From Kribbella caucasensis (GTDB taxonomy: Bacteria; Actinomycetota; Actinomycetes; Propionibacteriales; Kribbellaceae), in the NCBI RefSeq assembly GCF_004361855.1, contig NZ_SNWQ01000029.1, positions 1 through 64,000 on the forward strand: DNA of 64,000 nt. Direction: 5' to 3'. Position numbers and translations under genes: made by a program. The notes below the pieces were generated by a model. That model was not told the origin of the DNA. It saw only the letters and a list, made by a program, of their open reading frames with translations, and ran no database searches. Within the stretch, counting starts at the first letter, position 1. Every line of letters begins with the position of its first letter. Below are positions 40,803 to 49,236 of the stretch, in pieces.

Positions 40803-43439
40803 ATGAGTGCCAAGCGTTCATTATGCGGTGCCGTATCGGCAATACTGCTCGCGCCATTCTTGATATTCCTGTCCGCAGCTCCAGCCGCGGCCGCCAACGT
40901 GACCGCCACCCTGGTCAGAACCGTCCAGACGTCGAACTTCGACCCGCCCGTACCGGACCCGTCCGGCATCACCTACCTCAGTGGCCGTGACCGCTTGCTG
41001 ATCTCGGACGCGGAGGTGGACGAGGTCAACATCTTCGACGGGGCCAATCTGTTCGAGACCACCCGGGCCGGCGTACTGCAGGACACCGGCCTCACCACCG
41101 CCTACACGAAAGAGCCGGCCGGCGTGGGCTACAACCCCGGCAACGGGCACATCTTCGTCTCGGACGACGACCAGTTCCGCGTGTACGAAGTGGTGCCAGG
41201 GCCGGACGCGCGTTATGGGACGAGCGATGACACGCGTACGTCGATCAACACCGCGGCCTTCCAGAGTCAGGATCCGGAGGAGATGGAGTACTTCCCGCCG
41301 ACCGGTGAGTTGTTCGTCCTGGACGGCGCGGACACCGCCGTCCATCGGCTGTCTCCCGGACCCGACGGCGTCTTCAACGGCGTCGCGCCGACCGGCGACG
41401 ACATCGACACGGAGTTCGGGATCGGGCAGTACGGCGTCCTGGACCCGGAGGGGATCGGCTACCACCCTGGGCGCAACACCCTGCTGGTCATCGACAGCTA
41501 CTCGGACACGGCGTACGAGTTCAACCGCAACCTCATGCTGGTGAACCGGATCAACATCGCGGCCTCGAACGAGGTCTTCGCCGCCGGCATCACCGTCGCC
41601 CCCGCGACGAACAACCCGTCCCAGTGGAACCTCTACATCGTCGACCGCGGGGTCGACAACGACGCGAACCCCAACGAGAACGACGGCAAGCTGTACGAGA
41701 TGGCGGTCGACCTGCCGCCGATCCCGAACCTGGCCCCGGTTGTCGGCGTGGGACCTGATCGGCCCACGCACGTCAACGCACCGCTCGCTCTACAGGCCGT
41801 CGTGCGGGATGACGGGCTGCCGACCTCCTCGACGACGGTCGACTGGCAGGTGGTGAGCGGACCGGGGACCGTCACCTTCGGAACGCCACAGTCGGCCGAG
41901 ACCTCTGCGACGTTCAGCACCGCGGGGACGTACGTCGTACGCGCGGTGGCGAGCGACTCCCTGCTCACGGGATCGGACGAGCTGCGGGTCACCGTCGTCG
42001 CTCCCGGCGGGGCACTCCCCCTGGACACTCCGGTGGCAAGGGCGTTCGACGATGTCGAGCAGCGTCCCACCGGATTCGCCGAGTGGGCCACCACCACGCT
42101 GAACATCCCGAACGCAAGCGGTACGACCCAAACGGTCGGAATCCGCTTCGACAACATCGACGTACCCCAGAACGCGACGATCACCGAGGCGTGGATCCAG
42201 TTCACCTCGAGCGGAGCGAACTCTGGCGGGACCACGGTCCAGATCGCCGGCGTCGCCGAGGACGACACGCCATCCTTCAACGCGCAGCCCACGACCGTGT
42301 CGTCGCGACCACGGACCCAGGCACGCCCCACCTGGAATCCACCCGCCTGGACGGCAGCCGGCCTGGCGGGAACCGCGCAGCGTACGTCCAGCCTGAGCGC
42401 CGTGGCACAGGAGGTGCTCAACCGGCCCGGGTGGCGCCGGGGAAACGCGTTGGCATTCGTCTTGACCGGCAGTGGTGAGCGCCGTGCCTCCTCCCAAGAC
42501 GGCGCCGCTACCCCGGTACTGCACCTGGCCTACACCGTGCCCACCGGAAACACGCCGCCGGTCGCCGCGTTCACGTCCGCTTGCAGCGGCTTGTCCTGCA
42601 CCTTCAGCGGCTCCGGCTCGTCTGATGCCGAGGGCCCCATCACCGGGTATGCCTGGGACTTCGGGGACGGCGGCACGGGGTCGGGAGTCCAGCCGGCCCA
42701 CACATACGCTGCAGCCGGCACGTACAACGTCGCGCTCACGGTGACCGATTCCGCCGGGGCGACGAACCAGGTCACTCATCCGGTCACGGTGGTGGAATCG
42801 TCCACCGGCATCGCGTTCCGCGGCGCCGCGGGGTCTGTGGCCAACACGACCGCCCCGGCCGTCACGGTCCCGAGCACCGTGAGCGTGGGCGACACATTGG
42901 TGCTGTTCGCGGCCCTCAACGTGACTACCACGTCGGTCGCCGGACCGTCGGGGGTCGGCGGGTGGACCGCCATCGCCAATGTCGTGTCAGGTTCGCAGCG
43001 CACCATGGCATGGTGGAAGATCGCGTCCGCGGGCGACGCGGGCCAGGCCGTCCGCCTGACCCTCGGCGCGTACACCAAGGTCACCCTGCAACTGGCGGCG
43101 TACGCCGGTACGTCGGCTACCCCGTTGAGCGCGGTGAGCCAACGATCCGACGCCACCTCTATGACCGCACACGTGACCCCAGTGGTGAACGCCACCGTCT
43201 CGGGGTCGTGGTTGCTGTCCTACTGGGCGGACAAGTCGTCGACAACAACCGACTGGGCGCCGCCCGCAACCGCCACGCCCCGGGACGAGCGGATCGGATC
43301 CGGCAGCGGGCGGATCACCTCGCTCGTTGCTGACAGCAATGGTCCGATCCCCACCGGCAGCACCGGCGGTCTAACGGCAACCACCAACGCCGCCAGCCGC
43401 GCCACCATGATCAGCATCGTCCTCGCCCCATCCGGCTAA
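40803..43439 (+). CDS. Large secreted protein: beta-propeller-like, DNRLRE and PKD domains
   Basis: Secreted protein of 878 residues. A Sec signal peptide (about 1-31, ending AAPAAAA) is followed by a repeat-rich region (about 32-310) with SGITYLSGRDRLLISDAEVDEVNIF, GVGYNPGNGHIFVSDDD and GIGYHPGRNTLLVIDSYSDTAYEF, fitting an NHL/SdiA-like six-bladed propeller. Then come an Ig-like segment (about 315-400), a DNRLRE-type domain (about 410-580), a PKD domain (about 585-660, ITGYAWDFGDGGTGSG) and a C-terminal beta domain (about 665-875) rich in Thr and Ser. I chose the ATG at 40803 for its signal peptide. No catalytic motif is seen; it may bind polysaccharide or act in adhesion or nutrient sensing. 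Confidence 0.8.
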   Translation: MSAKRSLCGAVSAILLAPFLIFLSAAPAAAANVTATLVRTVQTSNFDPPVPDPSGITYLSGRDRLLISDAEVDEVNIFDGANLFETTRAGVLQDTGLTTAYTKEPAGVGYNPGNGHIFVSDDDQFRVYEVVPGPDARYGTSDDTRTSINTAAFQSQDPEEMEYFPPTGELFVLDGADTAVHRLSPGPDGVFNGVAPTGDDIDTEFGIGQYGVLDPEGIGYHPGRNTLLVIDSYSDTAYEFNRNLMLVNRINIAASNEVFAAGITVAPATNNPSQWNLYIVDRGVDNDANPNENDGKLYEMAVDLPPIPNLAPVVGVGPDRPTHVNAPLALQAVVRDDGLPTSSTTVDWQVVSGPGTVTFGTPQSAETSATFSTAGTYVVRAVASDSLLTGSDELRVTVVAPGGALPLDTPVARAFDDVEQRPTGFAEWATTTLNIPNASGTTQTVGIRFDNIDVPQNATITEAWIQFTSSGANSGGTTVQIAGVAEDDTPSFNAQPTTVSSRPRTQARPTWNPPAWTAAGLAGTAQRTSSLSAVAQEVLNRPGWRRGNALAFVLTGSGERRASSQDGAATPVLHLAYTVPTGNTPPVAAFTSACSGLSCTFSGSGSSDAEGPITGYAWDFGDGGTGSGVQPAHTYAAAGTYNVALTVTDSAGATNQVTHPVTVVESSTGIAFRGAAGSVANTTAPAVTVPSTVSVGDTLVLFAALNVTTTSVAGPSGVGGWTAIANVVSGSQRTMAWWKIASAGDAGQAVRLTLGAYTKVTLQLAAYAGTSATPLSAVSQRSDATSMTAHVTPVVNATVSGSWLLSYWADKSSTTTDWAPPATATPRDERIGSGSGRITSLVADSNGPIPTGSTGGLTATTNAASRATMISIVLAPSG

Positions 43440-43447
43440 GGGCGCCT

Positions 43448-44119
43448 TCACCTCGACAGCAGTCTGATGCTCCGCAACCAGGTCGCCACCTCGGCGCCTG
43501 CGTTGCGGGCTTCCTCGCCGCGGATCGCGAGGGCATTACCGATCGTTGATCGGGGGCATAGCCGGGTGTAGTCGTCGACGGTGTTGCCGAGGCCGCTGAC
43601 GGCGTACGTGACGAAGGGGTAGATCGTCTTGCCACTGAGGTCGACGTTCTCGACGAAGGTGCGCATGATCATCGGCGGGCGCACGTTCCAGATCCCGCTG
43701 CCGAGCAACACGGCGTCGTAGGCTGCGACGTCCGGCAGGGTGCCTGCGATCGCGGGGCGGGCCTCGCTGTTCTGTTCCCGGCTGTTCCGTTCGACCGTCG
43801 CCTCGTAGCTCTCGGGGTACGGATCCGCCGCCTCGATCCGGTACGTGTCCACCCTGATCGCGGATGAGATCAGCCCGGCGACGATCTCGGTGTTGCCGAC
43901 CTCCAGCATCGTTCGGTCGCCGTAGTAGTAGTTCTCGCCGGCTCGGGAGAAGTAGGCGAGCAGCACTCGTGACCCGGGCGCCGCCGGCGTACCGCGAGAC
44001 GGCGATGGCGTGGAGGTCTCCGACGACGTTTCAGGTGGGTTGCAGCCGGCGAGCTGGGATCCGAGCAGGGCAGCCCCACCGAGGGCGATCGGGGTCTTCA
44101 GGAGGGTTCGGCGGTTCAC
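43448..44119 (-). CDS. Flavodoxin-family lipoprotein
   Basis: Protein of about 223 residues. The N-terminus MNRRTLLKTPIALGGAALLGSQLAGC carries both a twin-arginine and a lipobox (C26), so it is probably exported folded and membrane-anchored. After a Ser/Thr/Pro linker the flavodoxin fold begins with VLLAYFSRAGENYYYGD (FMN phosphate loop), continues with YDAVLLGSGIWNVRPPMIMRTFVENVDLSGKTIYPFVTYAVSGLGNT, and ends at RSIRLLSR. A GTG at 44119 lies 4 nt after the aldo/keto reductase stop; the open frame extends further upstream into that gene. Exported flavodoxins are unusual. It probably works with the co-transcribed aldo/keto reductase. Confidence 0.82.
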   Translation of the reverse strand: MNRRTLLKTPIALGGAALLGSQLAGCNPPETSSETSTPSPSRGTPAAPGSRVLLAYFSRAGENYYYGDRTMLEVGNTEIVAGLISSAIRVDTYRIEAADPYPESYEATVERNSREQNSEARPAIAGTLPDVAAYDAVLLGSGIWNVRPPMIMRTFVENVDLSGKTIYPFVTYAVSGLGNTVDDYTRLCPRSTIGNALAIRGEEARNAGAEVATWLRSIRLLSR

Positions 44120-44123
44120 GGAA

Positions 44124-45005
44124 TCAGGCCTCGGGGATTTCCCGACCAAACGTTTCGAGGGTGATGCTGTCCGGGTCTGGGCCGCCTCGTACGCCGGTGT
44201 CGAGGCCATCGATCGCGGCGAGCTGCTCGGTGGTGAGCTCGAAGTCGAACACGTCGAAGTTCTCGGCGATCCGGGCGGGTTTGGTCGACTTCGGAATCAC
44301 AGAACGGCCCTGTTGCAGGTGCCAGCGGAGCATCACCTGCGCGGCCGACTTGCCGTACTGGCCCGCGATCTCGAGCAGCGTCGGGTCGTCGAAGGTGCTC
44401 TTCTCGGCATCGCGGTACGACGTGATTCCGCCGATGGGTGACCACGCCTGGGTCAGGATCCCCTGCTCGGCGTGCACCTGCTGCAACACGGCCTGCTGGA
44501 AGTACGGGTGGAGCTCGATCTGGTTCACGGCCGGCACGACGGAAGTCTCGGTCAGCAGCCGGTCGAGGTGCTCGGGCATGAAGTTGCTCACCCCGATCGC
44601 ACGTACCTTGCCGTCGGCAAGCAGTTTCTCCAGCGCGCGGTAGGCGTCGAGGGTGCGGTCGAACGACGAGGACAACGGCTGGTGGAGAATCAGCAGGTCG
44701 AGCTGGTCGACGCCGAGTTTGCCGGCCCCCTTGTCGAACGCGTGCAGCGTCGCGTCGTACCCGTAGTCGCTGATCCAGACCTTCGTCTCGATGAACACCT
44801 CGTCGCGGGCGATGCCCGAGCGGCGGATGCCCTCACCGACCCCCCGCTCGTTCATGTAGGCGGCGGCCGTGTCGACGTGCCGGTAGCCGACGCGGAGGGC
44901 CTCCTCGACCGCGGCGGTCGTGGCATCGGGCGGAGTCTGGAAAACGCCGAGACCGATGGCCGGCAGCTCGACACCGTTGTTCAGTGTGATGGTGTTCGTT
45001 GGCAT
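44124..45005 (-). CDS. Aldo/keto reductase
   Basis: NADPH-dependent carbonyl reductase of 293 residues, the usual size for AKR5-type enzymes. The catalytic tetrad is visible: D45 and Y50 in YRHVDTAAAYMNERGVG, K75 in ETKVW and H108 in LILHQP. The NADPH-binding C-terminal loop is RSVIPKSTKPARIAENFDVFDFELT. It is first in a two-gene operon with the flavodoxin gene. Substrate not determined; related enzymes reduce 2,5-diketo-D-gluconate and many aldehydes. Confidence 0.92.
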   Translation of the reverse strand: MPTNTITLNNGVELPAIGLGVFQTPPDATTAAVEEALRVGYRHVDTAAAYMNERGVGEGIRRSGIARDEVFIETKVWISDYGYDATLHAFDKGAGKLGVDQLDLLILHQPLSSSFDRTLDAYRALEKLLADGKVRAIGVSNFMPEHLDRLLTETSVVPAVNQIELHPYFQQAVLQQVHAEQGILTQAWSPIGGITSYRDAEKSTFDDPTLLEIAGQYGKSAAQVMLRWHLQQGRSVIPKSTKPARIAENFDVFDFELTTEQLAAIDGLDTGVRGGPDPDSITLETFGREIPEA

Positions 45006-45085
45006 GCCTCGACGATAGGTACGCGTCCGGCGCGGGTGAGAGTCACTGTCATTACCCCCCAGCCGCCCCCGACCGAGCCAGGCGG

Positions 45086-45778
45086 TCAGCTCGGGAACTG
45101 AGGGTGGTAGTCACGGCTGGCCCTGTGGACCTTTCGGTACGCCACGCCGCCAAGCGCCACCACGGTCGCGACCGCGACGACGACACCGGCGACGGTGCGC
45201 GCCACGACCCCGCCGCCCACGGCCTGGCAGACGATCGCGGCCAGCACGCCGGTGACGACGGCGTCGATGATGCCCACGATGACCGGCGACCCCGAGAGCC
45301 AATGGGTAACTCCGACCCGGTTGCGAAAGGCGTACGTCTGCAGCATTCCCGGCCCGTCATCGTGGTGGCCTGCGACGAAGTACGGTTCCAGCTCCGGCGC
45401 GAGTTCGAGATAGGCATGCCGTAGCCGGTTCATCGCGATCACCAGCCAAGCGTCCTCGATTTCCGCCTCGATCAGGCGGAAGTACGTCCCCAGCCCGATG
45501 AGAAGAACAACGGGAAGGACCAGCAGCGCGAACGTCCGGAAGTCCGGCCCGAAACCGGTCGCGTTCGCCACCAGCGAGAGTGCGACGACGGTGGCCGACA
45601 GAACGGTCAGATAGGTGCCGGTCCGGCTGAAGATCTCGTTCCAGGTCATGCTGCGGGTCGCGAGCAGGCTCCAGTGCTCGGTCGCCAGGAACTGCGCATG
45701 CGGCGTACCGCTGACATCAAGCCCGTCGAGCGACGGCGGCCTGCTGACCGGCGGCTGCCCCCTCATCCGATCTCCCAT
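45086..45778 (-). CDS. Predicted membrane protein, 230 residues
   Basis: I do not recognise a named family. Four hydrophobic segments are visible: about 55-75 (YLTVLSATVVALSLVANATGF), 80-98 (FALLVLPVVLLIGLGTYF), 165-185 (PVIVGIIDAVVTGVLAAIV) and 195-215 (VAGVVVAVATVVALGGVAY). A soluble loop of about 65 residues lies between the pairs. The ATG at 45778 has no ribosome binding site, but AAGGTA on the plus strand (45785-45790; TACCTT read on the minus strand) lies 6 nt upstream, so the mRNA is probably leaderless. The divergent PhzF gene starts only 17 bp away. Confidence 0.75.
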   Translation of the reverse strand: MGDRMRGQPPVSRPPSLDGLDVSGTPHAQFLATEHWSLLATRSMTWNEIFSRTGTYLTVLSATVVALSLVANATGFGPDFRTFALLVLPVVLLIGLGTYFRLIEAEIEDAWLVIAMNRLRHAYLELAPELEPYFVAGHHDDGPGMLQTYAFRNRVGVTHWLSGSPVIVGIIDAVVTGVLAAIVCQAVGGGVVARTVAGVVVAVATVVALGGVAYRKVHRASRDYHPQFPS

Positions 45779-45795
45779 GTGGTAAAGGTAGTCGG

Positions 45796-46644
45796 ATGAG
45801 TCAGAGTCGCGAGCGTGAGTTTGTGCAGGTTGACGTGTTCTCCCGCATTCCCTACCTGGGGAATCCGGTCGCGGTGGTGCTCGACGCCGAGGGCGTGACC
45901 GACGAAGAGATGCAGCGCCTCGCTCGCTGGACGAACCTGTCCGAGACCACCTTCGTACTCCCTCCGACCACGCCGAACGCCGACTACCGGCTCCGCATCT
46001 TCACCCCCGGCGGCGAACTGCCCTTCGCCGGGCACCCCACGCTCGGGTCCGCCCATGCCTGGCTCGAGGCAGGCGGCGCGCCCCGCAACGCCGGTGTCGT
46101 CGTCCAGGAGTGTGCCGCCGGCCTGATCGACGTACGCCGTGGTGACGACACCCTCTCCTTCGGTGCTCCGCCGACCATCCGTACCGGACCGCTCGACGAG
46201 TCGTACGTCGATGAGGTCGCCAAGGCGTTCGGTATCGACCGGGAGCGGGTGCTGGCTCACCAGTGGGTCGACAACGGACCCGGCTGGGCAGTCGTGCAAC
46301 TCGCCACGGCGGAGGAGGTACTGGCGTTGGAGCCTGATCTGTCAGCCATTCCGGACGCGATGATCGGTGCCATCGGCGCCTATCCGGACGGAGCTGATCA
46401 CGCGTTCGAGCTGCGGACCTTCGCGCCGGGAGTCGGAGTGCCCGAGGATCCGGTCTGCGGCAGCATGAACGCCAGCACCGCCCAATGGCTGACCTCGAAC
46501 GGAACCGCGCCCGCCTCGTACCAGGTCAGCCAGGGCGCGCGCGTCGGCCGAGCCGGCATCATCACCATCACCGCAGACTCCGACGGCCAAATCTGGGTCG
46601 GCGGAGCCACCACCACCTACATCCGCGGCACCATCACCCTCTGA
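45796..46644 (+). CDS. PhzF-family isomerase
   Basis: PhzF/diaminopimelate-epimerase-fold protein of 282 residues. Typical segments are VDVFSRIPYLGNPVAVVLDAEG, the catalytic Glu in NLSETTFVLPP, FTPGGELPFAGHPTLGSAHAWL and EDPVCGSMNASTAQWL. PhzF in Pseudomonas isomerises a phenazine precursor, but no other phenazine genes are here, so this is one of the many PhzF-like proteins of unknown substrate. The start ATG has no ribosome binding site. Its 3' end overlaps the convergent DoxX-like gene by 11 bp. Confidence 0.9.
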   Translation: MSQSREREFVQVDVFSRIPYLGNPVAVVLDAEGVTDEEMQRLARWTNLSETTFVLPPTTPNADYRLRIFTPGGELPFAGHPTLGSAHAWLEAGGAPRNAGVVVQECAAGLIDVRRGDDTLSFGAPPTIRTGPLDESYVDEVAKAFGIDRERVLAHQWVDNGPGWAVVQLATAEEVLALEPDLSAIPDAMIGAIGAYPDGADHAFELRTFAPGVGVPEDPVCGSMNASTAQWLTSNGTAPASYQVSQGARVGRAGIITITADSDGQIWVGGATTTYIRGTITL

Positions 46645-47119
46645 CCGCCGGGCCCGCGGGGGTGGTTGCGCGGGTGAGGAAGACGAGGTTGGTGATGATG
46701 CCCGGGAGCAGTACGAGCCAGAGTGGGATGAGCAAGTCCCTCGAGATCGACGGTGCAGCGGACAGCTCACCCCAGCGGGCGATGGCGATCGAGACCGCCA
46801 GCGATGCCCACAAGACCGTCTCCAGACTCGCCAGCCACTCGCGGTTGCGGAGGTGGAATCCGCTGGCCATCAGGGAGATCACAGCGATACCGACGGCCGC
46901 TAGCGGAGTCGTCCACCTGAGTTCGTCGATCAGCAGCGGTACGACGAGAGCCGTCGCGGCCCCGACCTCGGAGCATCCGATGAGGATGGTCAGACCCCTG
47001 GGAACCTGGTCGAAGCCGATCCACCGCTCGATGCCCCTACCGATGATCTTGGGCAGGCCGGCCGCGAGAAAGAAGAGGGCAAGAAACCCCTCCGCGATCC
47101 AAACAACGATGTCGAACAA
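46634..47119 (-). CDS. DoxX-like membrane protein
   Basis: Small membrane protein of 161 residues with four helices: VVWIAEGFLALFFLAAGLPKIIG, GLTILIGCSEVGAATALVVPLL, TTPLAAVGIAVISLMASGFHL and a final IPLWLVLLPGIITNLVFL. The first helix motif (FFLAAGLPKI) and the SEVGAA segment fit the DoxX-like family. I chose a TTG start at 47119 because AAGGAGAG lies 6 nt upstream; the open frame upstream of it lacks any ribosome binding site. Function of the family is not well defined. Confidence 0.75.
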   Translation of the reverse strand: MFDIVVWIAEGFLALFFLAAGLPKIIGRGIERWIGFDQVPRGLTILIGCSEVGAATALVVPLLIDELRWTTPLAAVGIAVISLMASGFHLRNREWLASLETVLWASLAVSIAIARWGELSAAPSISRDLLIPLWLVLLPGIITNLVFLTRATTPAGPAVRG

Positions 47120-47192
47120 GGCAATCTCTCCTTGGATGTGAAGTCCGTACGACCCAAAGAGATGCATGCGTTCGCCGATGTGACATCGACCG

Positions 47193-47342
47193 TTATCGCG
47201 TGGTGGGTGGAGTCTCGGTTCGCTCTCGCTGGAGCTGCTTGGCTCTGACGACATCCATGTCCCGGGGATCGAGCGGCAGCAGTTCGTCATACCGACGCTG
47301 AGTCCTGGTGCGATGGACCTTCGCGATCTGTACCTGTCGCAT
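47193..47342 (-). CDS. 49-residue basic protein, translationally coupled to the GH13 gene
   Basis: Small gene starting with ATG at 47342, preceded by AAGGAGGT with 5 nt spacing, one of the strongest ribosome binding sites in the window. The glucosidase stop TGA (47344-47346) lies one base before the ATG, and the Shine-Dalgarno is inside the last glucosidase codons (GKEV). The product is basic and helical: MRQVQIAKVHRTRTQRRYDE, then LLPLDPRDMDVVRAK. No signal or membrane segment. I recall similar short actinobacterial proteins with a DPRD/DVVRAK motif but cannot name a function. Confidence 0.62.
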   Translation of the reverse strand: MRQVQIAKVHRTRTQRRYDELLPLDPRDMDVVRAKQLQRERTETPPTTR

Positions 47343-47343
47343 G

Positions 47344-49086
47344 TCAGACCTCCTTCCCCGGTGTTGGAACGGCAGACCTGGCACCGAGGGGTGGAGGGGG
47401 CTCAAGATGCCAGGTCCGCCGGTCTGGTGGGGTTGAGGGCACGTACCAAGCGGCGCTGTTCGGGGGGAGCTTGTCCCCTGCCTCGTGGTGACTGGCCAGC
47501 AGCAGTTCGCCGTCGACCGGTGCCGCGACGACCCGCGTGGAACAGTTGACGACGCAGCAGAAACCGTCGCCTCGGGTGAAGGCCAGTACGCCTGGTTCGG
47601 TCGGCAACCAGCGGAACTCGTGTGAGGCCAGCGCGGGGAGCCGGCGGCGCAAAGCGAGCGCGTCGCGGTAGAGATGCAGCATCGACTCGCCCCAGCTCAG
47701 TTGCCGGTCCACGGCGTGGTCGGCGAACCAGTCCGGCTGCGGCAGCCAGGGTTCGGCGGAGGAGAAGCCGAACCCGTCCTGACCGGCGGCCCACGGCAGC
47801 GGGATCCGGCAGCCGTCCCGGCCGCGCCGGACGCCTTCGCTGCGATGGAACATCGGGTCGGTCAGCACCTCGACGGGGAGATCTGTGACCTCGGGCAGGC
47901 CGAGCTCCTCGCCCTGGTACAGGTACGCCGAACCCGGCAGCGCGAGCATCAACAGGGCGCTCGCCCGCGCGCGTATCGTGCCGAGATCGACATCGCCGGC
48001 GTCGATGCCCGGAGCACCGCCGCCGTACCGGGTGACCGACCTGGGCATGTCGTGGTTGTTGAGCACCCAGGCGACCGACGAGCCGGAGTCCGCGATCGTG
48101 CCGAGTCCGCGATCCACGACGTCGTACAGGATCTGGTCGTCCCAGTTCGCGCGCAGGAACTCGAAGTAGAAGCTCTGGTGCAACTCGTCCGGGCGCTGGT
48201 ACATCGCGAGCTGCTTGGCGTCCAGGACACCGACCTCGCCGATCAGCACGCGTTCGCGCCCGGTCGACGCGCTGTACTCGTCGGCGATGCTCCGCCACCG
48301 GCGCCATACCTCGTGCACCTCGGGCTGGTTCCAGGCATGGGGGTTGAGCGGATCGCCGGTGAGCTCGTCGTCCACCGCGTCCTCGTAGTCGGGAAGCCCG
48401 TCGGCCTTGTGCAGGCCGTGCGCCACGTCGATCCGGACACCATCCACGCCACGCTCGAGCCAGAAACGCAGTACCTGCTCGAAGTACGCCGCTACGTCCG
48501 GGTGCCGCCAGTTGAAGTCGGCCTGCTCCGGCGCGAAGCTGTGCAGGTACCACTGGCCAGGCGACCCGTCCGATTCGGTGACCCGCTGCCAGGCCGGTCC
48601 GCCGAAGATCGAGCGCCAGTTGTTCGGCGGCAGCTCGCCGAACTCGCCTCGACCGTCAGCGCTGTACACATTTTTACCTTCGGCAAAGTGGAAATACTCG
48701 CGTTCCGGGCCGCCGGCCAGCGCCGCGGCGAACCACGGATGCGCCGTGGAGCAGTGATTCGGGACGATGTCGATGAGCACCTTGAGGTCGAGCCGGTGCG
48801 CGTCGTCGACCAGGCGGTCGAAGCAGTCGAGGGTGCCGTAGTCCGGCTGCACCGCGAAGTAGTCGGCCACGTCGTACCCGTGGTCGTGCTGCGGCGAGGG
48901 GTAGAACGGGTTGAGCCAGATGCCGTCCACGCCGAGGCCGCGCAGATACGGGAGCTTCGCCCGCACCCCGGCCAGATCGCCGACACCGTCGCCGTCGGAG
49001 TCCTGGAAGCTGCGGACATACACCTGATAGATGACCGCGCTCCGCCACCAGCCGGCTCCGTGCCCGGTGCTCGCCGTGGTGACCAT
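47344..49086 (-). CDS. GH13 alpha-glucosidase/alpha-amylase-family protein
   Basis: Intracellular GH13 enzyme of 580 residues, the usual size for oligo-1,6-glucosidase-like enzymes. The four conserved regions are present: region I DIVPNHC, region II GVRIDVAHGL with nucleophile D220, region III LIGEVGVLD with acid/base E285 and region IV NNHDMPR with D346. N-terminal VIYQVYVRSFQDSDGDGVGDLAGV and the calcium/substrate loop HDHGYDVADYF fit alpha-glucosidase. I chose the ATG at 49086 rather than a TTG at 49095 (GGGA about 9 nt upstream). It cleaves alpha-glucosides such as maltose or isomaltose. No transporter or regulator is attached. Confidence 0.92.
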   Translation of the reverse strand: MVTTASTGHGAGWWRSAVIYQVYVRSFQDSDGDGVGDLAGVRAKLPYLRGLGVDGIWLNPFYPSPQHDHGYDVADYFAVQPDYGTLDCFDRLVDDAHRLDLKVLIDIVPNHCSTAHPWFAAALAGGPEREYFHFAEGKNVYSADGRGEFGELPPNNWRSIFGGPAWQRVTESDGSPGQWYLHSFAPEQADFNWRHPDVAAYFEQVLRFWLERGVDGVRIDVAHGLHKADGLPDYEDAVDDELTGDPLNPHAWNQPEVHEVWRRWRSIADEYSASTGRERVLIGEVGVLDAKQLAMYQRPDELHQSFYFEFLRANWDDQILYDVVDRGLGTIADSGSSVAWVLNNHDMPRSVTRYGGGAPGIDAGDVDLGTIRARASALLMLALPGSAYLYQGEELGLPEVTDLPVEVLTDPMFHRSEGVRRGRDGCRIPLPWAAGQDGFGFSSAEPWLPQPDWFADHAVDRQLSWGESMLHLYRDALALRRRLPALASHEFRWLPTEPGVLAFTRGDGFCCVVNCSTRVVAAPVDGELLLASHHEAGDKLPPNSAAWYVPSTPPDRRTWHLEPPPPLGARSAVPTPGKEV

Positions 49087-49209
49087 CGCAATCAATCCCT
49101 AGACGACCAGCCATTCGCTGATCCTGTAATCACCATCCCTTCCGGGTCTCGTCGCGTCTGCACCGCCAGCGTCCACGCCCACTACCTGCTAGCCGGAACC
49201 CCGGAGTAC

Positions 49210-49236
49210 CGCTGACCAGCACGGGCGCGGTCAGCG
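49210..49236 (-). terminator. Hairpin at the 3' end of the NarL-type regulator gene
   Basis: CGCTGACC (49210-49217) and GGTCAGCG (49229-49236) form a perfect 8-bp stem with an 11-nt loop, covering the stop codon of the response regulator. No T-run follows, as is common in actinobacteria. It could end the response regulator transcript upstream of the GH13 gene, which is transcribed in the same direction. Confidence 0.4.

Noticed and set aside
45796..46644. Phenazine biosynthesis cluster suggested by the PhzF protein
   Set aside because: No other phenazine genes are near, and PhzF-like proteins are widespread with other roles.
49096..49215. Open frame on the plus strand ending VHAHYLLAGTPEYR
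   Set aside because: Only a short stretch outside the GH13 gene, with no start and no recognisable homology.
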